From Lachnospiraceae bacterium (GTDB taxonomy: Bacteria > Bacillota > Clostridia > Lachnospirales > Lachnospiraceae): a stretch of 37,401 nucleotides of DNA. Positions 1 through 7,482 of this stretch are shown in pieces. The position numbers were made by a program, and so were the translations under genes. The first letter of the stretch is position 1. The number at the start of each line of letters is the position of its first letter. Location of the stretch: contig JAFLTF010000005.1 of the NCBI GenBank assembly GCA_022510585.1, positions 15,327 through 52,727 of the forward strand. The letters run 5' to 3'. The notes beneath the pieces were generated by a model that saw nothing but the letters and a program-made list of their open reading frames with translations, did no database searches and was not told the DNA's origin.

Positions 1-7
1 GATTACT

Positions 8-991
8 ATGCCGATAAGAGTACACAATTTTGCGGGAGTGATTGGCTGGAATGCCAGAAAATATTTACCCCATTTATCAACGGAGAGCTATCTGAAATTA
101 CAATTCATAACCAGAAGGAAACAGCAGAAACGGTATATAGACTATTTTTACAGCCAGAATGAAACACCGCATCCGCTGGTGGTGAATTTGGAGACGGTCA
201 ATCGCTGTAATAGTACCTGTGAATTTTGTACCGCTAATATTCATGCGGAAAAACGTCCTTATATGAAAATGCCGGATGAACTGTATTATTCTATCATCGA
301 TCAGTTAAGAGACTGGGGATATAAAGGGCATCTGACCTTATACGGAAATAATGAGCCGTGGCTGGACAAACGAATTGTAGAGTTCCATAAATATGCCAGA
401 GAACAACTTCCGGAAGCGTTCATTTTTATGTCCACCAATGGACTTCTTCTGGATGTGAAAAAAGTGAAGGCGATCATTCCCTATGTGGATCAGTTGATCA
501 TCAATAATTATTGTCTGGATATGAAACTGCATAAGAATATCCAAAAGATTTATGCCTATGTGAAAAAACATCCGGAAGAGTTTGGGGATGTGGATATTCT
601 GATTCAGATCCGCTATCTGAAAGAGGTGTTGACCAATCGGGCGGGGAGTGCACCGAATAAGCAGTCGAAAGGAAAGATCATCAAAGAAACCTGCCTGATG
701 CCCTATACGGATATGTGGATCATGCCAAACGGTAAACTCGGTATTTGTTGCTGTGATAATTTTGAGGTGACGAATCTGGCGGATTTGCACGAAGTGCCGC
801 TGAAAGAAGGCTGGAACAGCGAAAAATATCAGGAACTGCGTGCTGCGGTAAAGGACGGCAGGCAGAATTATCCGTTTTGTAAGAACTGCGATTTCATTGA
901 CGCAGGGTTGAGAATGGATGCGGTGGACGATATCCTGAAGCACCGTGATAAGATGCACGGAGCAAGACAGTCCGTATTTAAAAAGGGCTGA
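8..991 (+). CDS. Radical SAM/SPASM domain protein
   Basis: Likely a radical SAM enzyme of 327 residues. Seen: the CxxxCxxC iron-sulfur motif at C67, C71 and C74, followed by a GNNEP stretch that fits the SAM-binding GGEP position. Near the C-terminus a cysteine cluster (ICCCDNF, then CKNCDF) looks like a SPASM-type auxiliary cluster region. In the family these enzymes use SAM and a 4Fe-4S cluster for radical chemistry, often on peptides or in cofactor and sugar modification; the substrate here cannot be read from the sequence. Only seven bases precede the ATG and that frame is still open, so the true start may lie outside the window. An SGNH lipoprotein gene follows 52 bp downstream on the same strand, so they may be co-transcribed. 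Confidence 0.8.
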   Translation: MPIRVHNFAGVIGWNARKYLPHLSTESYLKLQFITRRKQQKRYIDYFYSQNETPHPLVVNLETVNRCNSTCEFCTANIHAEKRPYMKMPDELYYSIIDQLRDWGYKGHLTLYGNNEPWLDKRIVEFHKYAREQLPEAFIFMSTNGLLLDVKKVKAIIPYVDQLIINNYCLDMKLHKNIQKIYAYVKKHPEEFGDVDILIQIRYLKEVLTNRAGSAPNKQSKGKIIKETCLMPYTDMWIMPNGKLGICCCDNFEVTNLADLHEVPLKEGWNSEKYQELRAAVKDGRQNYPFCKNCDFIDAGLRMDAVDDILKHRDKMHGARQSVFKKG

Positions 992-1043
992 TCAAAGAAC
1001 GGTTAAGAGAAAAGATTACAAACAATACTTCGGAGATAACGAT

Positions 1044-1985
1044 ATGATCAAAAATACGGTAAGAAAAATGTTGGCAGGGATCGGCTTTTGCATTCTGCTT
1101 ATGCTATCGATAATGGCATGCGGGGGACCAAGTGAAGTCCCTGCGGAAAATGAACTGAGCGAAGAAGAACAGAGAAAAGAAGAAAGAACCGAGTCAGAAG
1201 AGCAGGAAAATGACCTACTGGAGGAAAGTGTACAGGTGGAAGAAACGAATTTGCAGGATAGATATACAGGGAAAAGATTATCGATTTTGGGCGACAGTCT
1301 TTCCACGTTTGAAGGATGGATTCCGGAAGGCTATGGCTTTTTTTTCCCCTATGACGGAGATGTGAAGGATGTGGAACAGACCTGGTGGAAAATGCTGCAG
1401 GAAGATATGGGAATGGAATTGTGTGGCAATAGCTCCAGTTCCGGAAGCACTTGTGCAGGGGACTCATTAAGTACGGATAATCCTTGGTATGCCTGCAGCG
1501 ATTATCGAATCGCTGAGCTGGTAGGAAAAGGCGGAATTTATCCGGATGTCATTATTGTTTATCTGGGAACCAATGATCTGCTGACTGCGGTGCCGATTGG
1601 CGAAAATGACGGAAGCCAGCCTGTAGAGGAAGGCGTGATCGAAAATTTCAGCGACGCCTATAGTTTGATACTGGATAAGTTGGAAGCACAGTATCCTTCT
1701 GCCTATATTTTCTGCTGTACCTTGGCGGAGATTGGAGAGTGGAAAGAACAGTCCTATGAAATTTTTGAAAACAGGATCGGACTGACTTTTGAAGATTACA
1801 ACGCACAGATTGAGCTCATTGCCGAAACAAGAGATCATCCCGTAATTTATCTGCAATATTGCGGTATTAGTGTAGACAATATGGAGCAGTATGTGACCGA
1901 CGGTGTACATTTTAATGCGGAAGGAATGAAGCTGGTCCGGGATGAGATGAAAAATGCGTTTTTGGAATTTGAATTTATAGAATAA
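1044..1985 (+). CDS. SGNH/GDSL-hydrolase lipoprotein
   Basis: Secreted lipoprotein of 313 residues with an SGNH (GDSL-like) esterase domain. The ATG at 1044 is chosen because GGAG lies 8 bases upstream and it begins a signal peptide directly; an upstream in-frame ATG at 945 would overlap the radical SAM gene. Seen: hydrophobic stretch, then lipobox LSIMAC with the lipidated Cys26; an E-rich linker (about 30-75); block I GDSLS with nucleophile S85; GTND block III with N177; and DGVH block V with D286 and H289. All four SGNH signature blocks are therefore present. The family removes acyl groups from glycans or lipids. A cell-surface de-O-acetylase is possible but not shown. Confidence 0.85.
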   Translation: MIKNTVRKMLAGIGFCILLMLSIMACGGPSEVPAENELSEEEQRKEERTESEEQENDLLEESVQVEETNLQDRYTGKRLSILGDSLSTFEGWIPEGYGFFFPYDGDVKDVEQTWWKMLQEDMGMELCGNSSSSGSTCAGDSLSTDNPWYACSDYRIAELVGKGGIYPDVIIVYLGTNDLLTAVPIGENDGSQPVEEGVIENFSDAYSLILDKLEAQYPSAYIFCCTLAEIGEWKEQSYEIFENRIGLTFEDYNAQIELIAETRDHPVIYLQYCGISVDNMEQYVTDGVHFNAEGMKLVRDEMKNAFLEFEFIE

Positions 1986-1990
1986 AAAAG

Positions 1991-2026
1991 ATTTCCTCCG
2001 CAGGGTCCTGCAGAGGAAATTTTTTT
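1991..2026. terminator. Bidirectional intrinsic terminator
   Basis: An 8-bp outer stem (1991-1998 with 2013-2020) encloses a GC-rich inner stem (2000-2003 with 2008-2011). A run of T follows at 2020-2026 and a run of A precedes at 1984-1989, so it can end transcription from both sides. It sits between the convergent SGNH lipoprotein and FAD enzyme genes. Confidence 0.85.
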
Positions 2027-2033
2027 GTCTGTC

Positions 2034-3584
2034 TTAACTCTCGTGATACTCTTTTTCTGTATTGACGCTCCAGATATTATCTTTGTTCGTTACACCGTTA
2101 ATAATATTCTTGACGGTTTCGAATGAGGTCATCATGGAGTGGTCGATGTTGTTGTAGCGGTGCTGTCCGTTGCGGCCTACGCAGTAGAGGTTATCAATGG
2201 TTTTCAGGTAGTCAACCAATGTGTCTATATCTTTGTAGGTGTCAAAATAAGCGGGGTAGGCTTTTTTCACCCTCTCCACATGGGAATCCAACACATCTTT
2301 TGGACTGTCGATTAAACCCATACGAACGATTTCTTTAATGGCAAATTTGGTAAATTTCTCATCGGGCATCGTCCAGTACTTATCCCCTTCTGTGACAAAA
2401 TACTCTAAGCCGATCCACACCGTATGCGTTAAATCCTTGATCATATAAGGAGACCAGTTATTATAGATCTGGAAACGGCCCAGCTGCACAGAGCGGTCAT
2501 GTACATAGACCCAGCAGTCAGGGACGATGTTGCCGATGGTCCTTATCTTGGTCTTGTTCTGCAGATTCAATTTCGGAAGCAGGATGCCTACTGTCATATA
2601 ATCACGGTAGGGAAGTCCGGCCGCAATTTCGGCAGGGCGCTCTGGAACGTCGTTCATGCCTGCCACCAGATCCTTGATCGGCATGGAAGAGATGAAGATA
2701 TCTCCTTCCAGGGTTTTCTCCTCGCCGTTTGTTTCATAGGTCAGGGAAGTGATCAGGTTGTCCGCATTTTTATGGAGGCGGATTACCCTGCTGTTTGTAA
2801 GGATGGTACCTCCGAGTTTTTTGATTTCTTCCGCAGTCACATCCCATAATTGACCGGGGCCAAGTTTGGGATAGCTGAACTCTTCAATCAGAGAGGTTTC
2901 CACATGGCGGTTGGCTTTGCCGGGGAGCATTTTCCCGAATACATCTTTAATGATGGCCATAATGGATAGTCCTTTTGCTCGCTGTGCACCCCAATCCGGC
3001 GCAATTTCCCTGGGATGCCTGCCCCAGAGGTTTTCGGTATAATATTCAAAAAACATGGAATATAGTTTCCTGCCGAAGCGGTTGATATAGAAATCTTCCA
3101 GAGACTTCTCCTCGCGTTTATTAAGTACCGCGGAAATATAGCTGAAACCTGCCTGCAGTGTGGTAACAAAACCCATGTTTTTAAAGGTTTCAAATTTAAA
3201 GGAAATCGGATAATCAAAGAATTTTTTCTTAAAATAAATACGGGATACCCGATGGCGGCGCAACATGACCCGATCGACCTTTTCCGGGTCTGGACCGCCG
3301 GGGGTCAATGTCATCTCACGGCCTAAGACGATATCGTCATAGGTGGGGGCACCCTGCAGTGGCAGCATGTTGTTCCACCACTCATTGACTGCGGGAACCT
3401 TGGAGAAGAAGCGGTGACCGCCCATATCCATACGGTTTCCTTTATAGTTAACTGTTTTAGAGATACCGCCCATGGCTTCGCTTTCCTCTAAAACAATCAC
3501 TTCATATTCCTTGCTCTGCTTCAACAATTCGTAAGCAGCAGTCAGTCCTGCGGGACCGGCACCGATGATCAGAACTTTTTTCAT
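2034..3584 (-). CDS. FAD-dependent oxidoreductase, UDP-galactopyranose mutase/protoporphyrinogen oxidase-like
   Basis: Flavoprotein of 516 residues. Seen: N-terminal [10 protein letters not shown] dinucleotide-binding motif, an E-rich turn at the end of the second strand ([12 protein letters not shown]), the MGGHRFFSK segment typical of UDP-galactopyranose-mutase-like and amine-oxidase-like enzymes, and a C-terminal [17 protein letters not shown] block that would close over FAD. The start at 3584 has GAGG six bases upstream; a longer start at 3608 would place extra residues ahead of the Rossmann fold. The family includes flavoenzymes acting on nucleotide sugars, and the polysaccharide context fits this. 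A true galactofuranose pathway cannot be claimed without alignment to Glf. Confidence 0.75.
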   Translation of the reverse strand: MKKVLIIGAGPAGLTAAYELLKQSKEYEVIVLEESEAMGGISKTVNYKGNRMDMGGHRFFSKVPAVNEWWNNMLPLQGAPTYDDIVLGREMTLTPGGPDPEKVDRVMLRRHRVSRIYFKKKFFDYPISFKFETFKNMGFVTTLQAGFSYISAVLNKREEKSLEDFYINRFGRKLYSMFFEYYTENLWGRHPREIAPDWGAQRAKGLSIMAIIKDVFGKMLPGKANRHVETSLIEEFSYPKLGPGQLWDVTAEEIKKLGGTILTNSRVIRLHKNADNLITSLTYETNGEEKTLEGDIFISSMPIKDLVAGMNDVPERPAEIAAGLPYRDYMTVGILLPKLNLQNKTKIRTIGNIVPDCWVYVHDRSVQLGRFQIYNNWSPYMIKDLTHTVWIGLEYFVTEGDKYWTMPDEKFTKFAIKEIVRMGLIDSPKDVLDSHVERVKKAYPAYFDTYKDIDTLVDYLKTIDNLYCVGRNGQHRYNNIDHSMMTSFETVKNIINGVTNKDNIWSVNTEKEYHES

Positions 3585-3749
3585 AAGATACCTCGCTGTA
3601 AATGACATGTAGTTATAAAATCAGCTTATAACCATATATGGAATATATTAACATGTTTACAGGTTCTTGTACAGAGCAATATTTGAATAGTGTGGACATA
3701 TTCTTTAATTTGCTGTAAACTAAAGCCATGCAGAAAATAGGAAAGAAAG
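3585..3749. other. Divergent intergenic region, AT-rich
   Basis: 165 bp between two divergent genes. It holds a perfect 10-bp palindrome CCATATATGG at 3632-3641 and several weak -10-like boxes on either strand (for example TATAAG in front of the FAD gene). No -35/-10 pair was good enough to call. Confidence 0.3.
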
Positions 3750-4844
3750 GTGCGGTTTTATGCGATGGTGCAGGTGATCGGTTCTGTCTTTTGGCTTTTA
3801 GTCATTCCGTTTTGTATCGGTCTGATACCGGCAAATTTCATATCAAAAAACAGAAAAACCCCGGGTGTGGTCCTGCTTGCAGGTTATCTGTTCATGTGGG
3901 CAGTCTTTGAGGTGATCGCCGTTCCGGCAGTGCTTTGGATCTTGTATGATAATTTTCTGTTCGTCCTGCGGTGGTTCACGGCAGCGGCGATCTTTCTTGC
4001 CGCCTTAGGCGTCTGGCTGCAGTTCCGAATGGGAAAACCACGGTTCCGGCTTTCTGATATCTTGCGGAAGAAGTTAAGTATGGAGGCCAAGATAGAGTGG
4101 CTGTTGTTTTTCGGCTTTGTGGGATTTCAGCTTTATATGGCTGTGACAAGGACTTCTTTTGACGGCGACGATGCTTTTTATGTGGTGCATTCCCTGATGG
4201 CGCAGCAAAGCGGAGCGATGTACCGGAACAATCCCTATACGGGATGGTCAACGACGCTGGATATCAGGCATGCACTTGCGGTATTTCCGATATGGGTCGC
4301 TTTTGTGGCGGTGAAGGCTGATCTGCATGCAACGATCGTGTCCCATGCTATCATGCCGCTTGTCCTGATACCGCTTACTTATCTGATCTTTTATGAAATT
4401 GCGAAGGAACTTTTTACAAAAGAAATTTTTCCTTCCCGGAAGGAAAATATTCCTGTTTTTATGATCATCATGGGAATGTTCCAGTTGTTTGGGAATGTGT
4501 CGATTTATACGAATGAGACTTTTTTTCTGACAAGGACATGGCAGGGAAAGTCAGTAGTGGGTAATTTCGTGATTCCAATGACTTTTTTGCTCATACTGTG
4601 GATCTATCATGAGAAAACGGAAAAACGAAACCGGGAAGCCGGACTGTGGTTTTTGCTAGTTTGTTTGAATATAACGGCAGGCTTTAGCAGTTCGCTTGCG
4701 GTTTTCCTTCTGACGATTCTTCTGGCGATTATGGCGGTGTGTCTGATGGTAGTGGAGCGAGATATTAAAATACCGGTGAAATTAGGGCTTACCTGTATTC
4801 CTAATGCGATTTATGTTTTGATTTACCTGGGATTATTGGATTGA
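3750..4844 (+). pseudogene. DUF6077-like membrane protein, 5' part (frameshifted)
   Basis: N-terminal 364 residues of a polytopic membrane protein, ending at a TGA at 4842-4844. Seen: several hydrophobic helices, a loop motif FDGDDAFYVVHS and the NPYTGWSTTLDIRHALAVFPIW stretch, which resemble the DUF6077 family of Firmicutes. That family is usually longer, so this product lacks the C-terminal half, which lies in the next frame at 4822-5664. GTG at 3750 is used because AGGA lies seven bases upstream; ATG at 3765 is an alternative. Function is unknown; a glycan-related membrane role is suggested by context only. The break may be a genuine mutation or a sequencing error. Confidence 0.65.
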
Positions 4845-5664
4845 AAAGAAGCAGGGATATAAACTGTGGAAAGGCACGGATATTGATATGTGGGGAATTT
4901 TTTTGGAAAGTGTGGTCATCTTTCAGAATTATATAGGGTACCATCAGAATAAATTCTTGTTCGGTATTTATCTGTTTTTTTTGTTATATTTGTGGCTGAC
5001 GGAAAAAGACAGAAGACTTCGGGCGCTTTTTGTTTATGCGCCGACGATTTTACTTGTTTGTTTTTTTTGTCCCCTGTTTCGCAAAGCATTTGTAAGACTT
5101 TTGAATGATGCGGAGACCTACTACCGTCTGCTTTGGCTGCTGCAGACAAGTATCCTCAGCGCTTATGGAGCAGTGAAACTGTTCGGCAGCCGCAGATGGA
5201 GCAGAATCGCGGGTCTGGTTATTCTGTGCATCATGATAGCGGCATGCGGCAGTTTGGTTTATCGAAGTCAGTATATTACAAAAGCCGAGAACGCATACCA
5301 TCTGCCTGGGGAAGCGGTGGAAGTGGCGGAGTTGATCGATCCTGAGGAAGGTCGTGTGATGGCACTTGTTCCTGCGGATCTGGTTTATTATATCAGACAG
5401 TATTCGTCAAAGATCAATACGCCTTACGGCAGGGAAATGTTGATTGCAAGATGGGATTATTACAATGATATGTATGAGGCGATGGAAGAGGCAGAAATAA
5501 TCGAGACAGCCTCTTTCGTAGGGCTGACAAGAAATTATGGATGTAACTATGTGGTCCTGAAAAAAGATAGAAAGATACAGGAGCCGCTCGCCGATTATGG
5601 TTTTGCATTGTATGCACAGACGGATCATTATCTGATCTATCAGGATACGGAAATCGGAAAATAG
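4822..5664 (+). pseudogene. DUF6077-like membrane protein, 3' part (frameshifted)
   Basis: This frame is open from 4822, just after an in-frame TGA at 4819-4821, overlaps the end of the 5' part by 20 bases, and continues with no ribosome binding site of its own. The first ATG is at 4888, and the codons before it (reading WIEKKQGYKLWKGTDID) look like real protein. It carries more membrane helices (about 4890-5270) and a soluble tail with YYNDMYEAMEEAE and NYGCNYVVLKKDR. Joining both parts needs one shift between 4822 and 4841 and gives a product of about 640 residues. It might be expressed separately, but the pattern is better explained by one broken gene. Confidence 0.65.
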
Positions 5665-5690
5665 TTATTTTATATACTCTTTAACATCAA

Positions 5691-6665
5691 TTATTTCTTC
5701 GTCAGGATACAGTCCACAAAACGCTGCGCCAGCAGATCGTGTCCGGCTTCGTTATAGTGGATATAGTCCTCCATATATTCAAGATAGTTATCTTCGTTAA
5801 TGGAACCATAGAAGTTATCTATCAGAGAAACACCGCAGTCACTTGCGACGTCGATCTCCTTGCGGAGATAGTGACTGAGGGTACCGTTTCCTAAATCACT
5901 CCGGTCACCGTTCTGGTAGTTACCCTCATCATCGAAGCTGAAGCAGAAAGTATGGGACATAAGAACGATCCTGATAAACGGATACGTTTCCTGAATTCGG
6001 GTAATTGCGCTGCGAAGCGCACCGGTATAAGCGATGATGGAATAGGGATCATTCGGATCGTCACTGGTTCTTCCTTCAACATAATCGATGCCGTCATACA
6101 TGATGCAAAGGATATCGACGGTATTCATATTAAGTCCTTTCAACATTTCTACCGTTAGGGCATCCGTATCCGGTTCATAGGTATAATTTGCCGCTTCTGC
6201 TGCACGTGAAAAGTCTCCTGTACAAAGAGCTTCTGCAAGATAGGACAGGCTGAGTGCATCCATGGAATATCCCGCATTGTATACCGGATATACGGCGCTT
6301 ACGGTGGAATTTGTAAAAGAACCGTTATAAACAGTTGCGCCAGATTTGGCGGCAATACGGTTGGCCAGTCCGGACTCCTCGTTTCTTCTGAGGGCAAAAG
6401 CGTCGTTCCCGAGACAGAGGATCGTGGTAATGCCGTCATCTTCATGTCCTTTCAGTTTATCGGGGTCAAGAGGGATGATGATATCCAGTGCCTCAATATC
6501 AAAATCTGTCGTCTGGTAGTTGGGGTCATAATCGGAAGGAACGCCGATGTTCCATACATAAAGCTTGTAGGCGATTATGATGACAATGATTACAATAACA
6601 GACAGAATTACAATGTGTGGGTTAATATGAAAAGGAACGTTGTTTTTTTTCGTATCTTGGCTCAT
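5691..6665 (-). CDS. Membrane-anchored SGNH-like protein with altered nucleophile motif
   Basis: A 324-residue protein. Seen: one N-terminal membrane segment (about 17-37, very rich in I and V), then an extracellular domain with an SGNH-like layout. Block I reads LGND (G86-N87-D88) in place of GDS, so the usual nucleophilic serine is missing. The catalytic Asp-His pair survives as DYIH (D300, H303) within IHYNEAGHDLLAQRF. Start 6665 is chosen because GGAGG lies just upstream; an ATG at 6677 overlaps that site. It may be a non-hydrolytic glycan binder or use a different nucleophile. It is convergent with the DUF6077-like gene, with only 26 bp between and no clear terminator there. Confidence 0.7.
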   Translation of the reverse strand: MSQDTKKNNVPFHINPHIVILSVIVIIVIIIAYKLYVWNIGVPSDYDPNYQTTDFDIEALDIIIPLDPDKLKGHEDDGITTILCLGNDAFALRRNEESGLANRIAAKSGATVYNGSFTNSTVSAVYPVYNAGYSMDALSLSYLAEALCTGDFSRAAEAANYTYEPDTDALTVEMLKGLNMNTVDILCIMYDGIDYVEGRTSDDPNDPYSIIAYTGALRSAITRIQETYPFIRIVLMSHTFCFSFDDEGNYQNGDRSDLGNGTLSHYLRKEIDVASDCGVSLIDNFYGSINEDNYLEYMEDYIHYNEAGHDLLAQRFVDCILTKK

Positions 6666-6720
6666 CACGACCTCCATTGGATAAGGGTAGTAACTGGTTA
6701 GTAAATCTATTTATATTTTA

Positions 6721-6754
6721 CTATGAATGGACTTAAAAATCCATCCATTCATAG
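6721..6754. repeat. 11-bp perfect inverted repeat upstream of SGNH-like gene
   Basis: CTATGAATGGA at 6721-6731 pairs perfectly with 6744-6754 around a 12-nt AT-rich loop. It lies 56 bp upstream of the start of the minus-strand SGNH-like gene. It lacks a T-run after the stem on either strand, so it is more likely a 5'-leader hairpin or operator than a terminator. Confidence 0.5.
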
Positions 6755-6783
6755 AATTTTAAGAAAATTGTAAGAATACACAG

Positions 6784-6828
6784 GAAAAGAGCGCTGTCAA
6801 CAGGATGTAGATTGACAGCGCTCTTTTC
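6784..6828 (-). terminator. Strong intrinsic terminator of the zinc-ribbon gene
   Basis: A 17-bp perfect stem (6784-6800 with 6812-6828) with an 11-nt loop. Read on the minus strand, the stem ends in TTTTC. It lies about 20 bp after the stop codon of the minus-strand zinc-ribbon gene and before the SGNH-like gene, so it separates the two. Confidence 0.8.
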
Positions 6829-6846
6829 GCGTTGCTATCGCATTGC

Positions 6847-7170
6847 TCAGATGACCGATACGGCATTGTTCATCTGGGTTTCACCGGTTAAGGTGTAAGT
6901 AATGATCGCATTTCCGGGTATTTGGCCATGAAGTTCCTTGTACCATTTGCTGTATTTGTACATACGATAAGTAGTACTTAGATCCTGCAGTTGTGCCTCA
7001 TCTGCAAGCCGGGTAAGAAGGGCGTCCCTCTTTTCCCGGTTCATGGATACATACTCCATGTAAGGAACCTTAAGTTCGGTAATGCTCTCACTACAGTTCG
7101 GACAAGAACGTTTATGCCCGTTCAGCATATGGATGCGATGGCAACACTTACAATAATGCATGTACATCAT
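6847..7170 (-). CDS. Small zinc-ribbon protein
   Basis: A 107-residue protein of unknown function. Seen: an N-terminal zinc-ribbon pattern with C7, C9/C10 and C23-P-N-C26, followed by a charged helical segment (about 38-65) and a beta-like C-terminal tail. Such ribbons usually bind one zinc and serve in protein or nucleic-acid contacts. The start is taken at 7170, with GGGG about nine bases upstream; in-frame ATGs at 7167 and 7161 are possible. It is transcribed away from the large polysaccharide operon from its own promoter and ends in its own terminator, so it is probably a separate unit. Confidence 0.6.
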   Translation of the reverse strand: MMYMHYCKCCHRIHMLNGHKRSCPNCSESITELKVPYMEYVSMNREKRDALLTRLADEAQLQDLSTTYRMYKYSKWYKELHGQIPGNAIITYTLTGETQMNNAVSVI

Positions 7171-7223
7171 GAAAAATTCCCCTTTTCTCAGTCGATAATG
7201 TTGAAATTGTAATGTTGCACTTA

Positions 7224-7253
7224 TATTGTGTCAGTTCTGAAAAGCAAAGTCAA
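7224..7253 (-). promoter_or_regulatory. Putative sigma-A promoter of the zinc-ribbon gene
   Basis: On the minus strand TTGACT (7248-7253) is followed after 18 bases by ACAATA (7224-7229). The -10 area overlaps a copy of TTGTGTCA (plus strand 7226-7233), which also occurs in the palindrome at 7303-7320. This would fit repression by a factor that binds there. Confidence 0.45.
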
Positions 7254-7302
7254 GCGGATTCAGGCAAAAAATGGCAAAAAAGAGCTGTTAAGTATCGCGT
7301 AA

Positions 7303-7320
7303 TATGACGGTTGTGTCATA
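7303..7320. repeat. Palindromic operator-like site
   Basis: TATGACGGTTGTGTCATA has 6-bp arms (TATGAC and GTCATA) around six bases. It ends 38 bp before the -35 box of the operon promoter. A close relative lies at 35035-35052, matching at 15 of 18 positions. No regulator is identified. Confidence 0.5.
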
Positions 7321-7358
7321 GGCGGTTATTGTGAAATAAAGGAAAAACACGGATATTC

Positions 7359-7387
7359 TTGCTGATAGCTATAGATTGTGTTATAAT
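7359..7387 (+). promoter_or_regulatory. Sigma-A promoter of the polysaccharide operon
   Basis: TTGCTG (7359-7364), a 17-bp spacer and a consensus TATAAT (7382-7387), placed about 95 bp before the first gene of a long co-directional run. This is the best promoter candidate for the operon. Confidence 0.7.
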
Positions 7388-7482
7388 AACACATATGATT
7401 TTATCGGGCGGTGTTTTGAAAGATACATTTTACCCGATGGTCGTAGTCATACAAATATTTGAGATGAAAGGCATACATAAGA

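Larger units (their letters stand above)
7171..7482. other. Divergent regulatory region, no gene
   Basis: 312 bp between the zinc-ribbon gene and the polysaccharide operon. It holds a minus-strand promoter (7224-7253), an 18-bp palindrome (7303-7320), a plus-strand promoter (7359-7387) and a leader of about 90 bases before the first ATG. No open frame of merit, RNA gene or terminator was seen. Confidence 0.6.

Noticed and set aside
3632-3641. CCATATATGG palindrome as a regulator site
   Set aside because: A single short AT-rich palindrome with no second copy recognised; kept only as a note in the intergenic entry.
4888-5664. Independent gene for a second membrane protein
   Set aside because: No ribosome binding site before ATG 4888, and the codons upstream in the same frame continue protein-like sequence back into the overlap with the DUF6077-like 5' part.
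6721-6754. Hairpin as a terminator
   Set aside because: The stem is AT-rich and has no T-run after it on either strand; it fits a leader hairpin or operator better.
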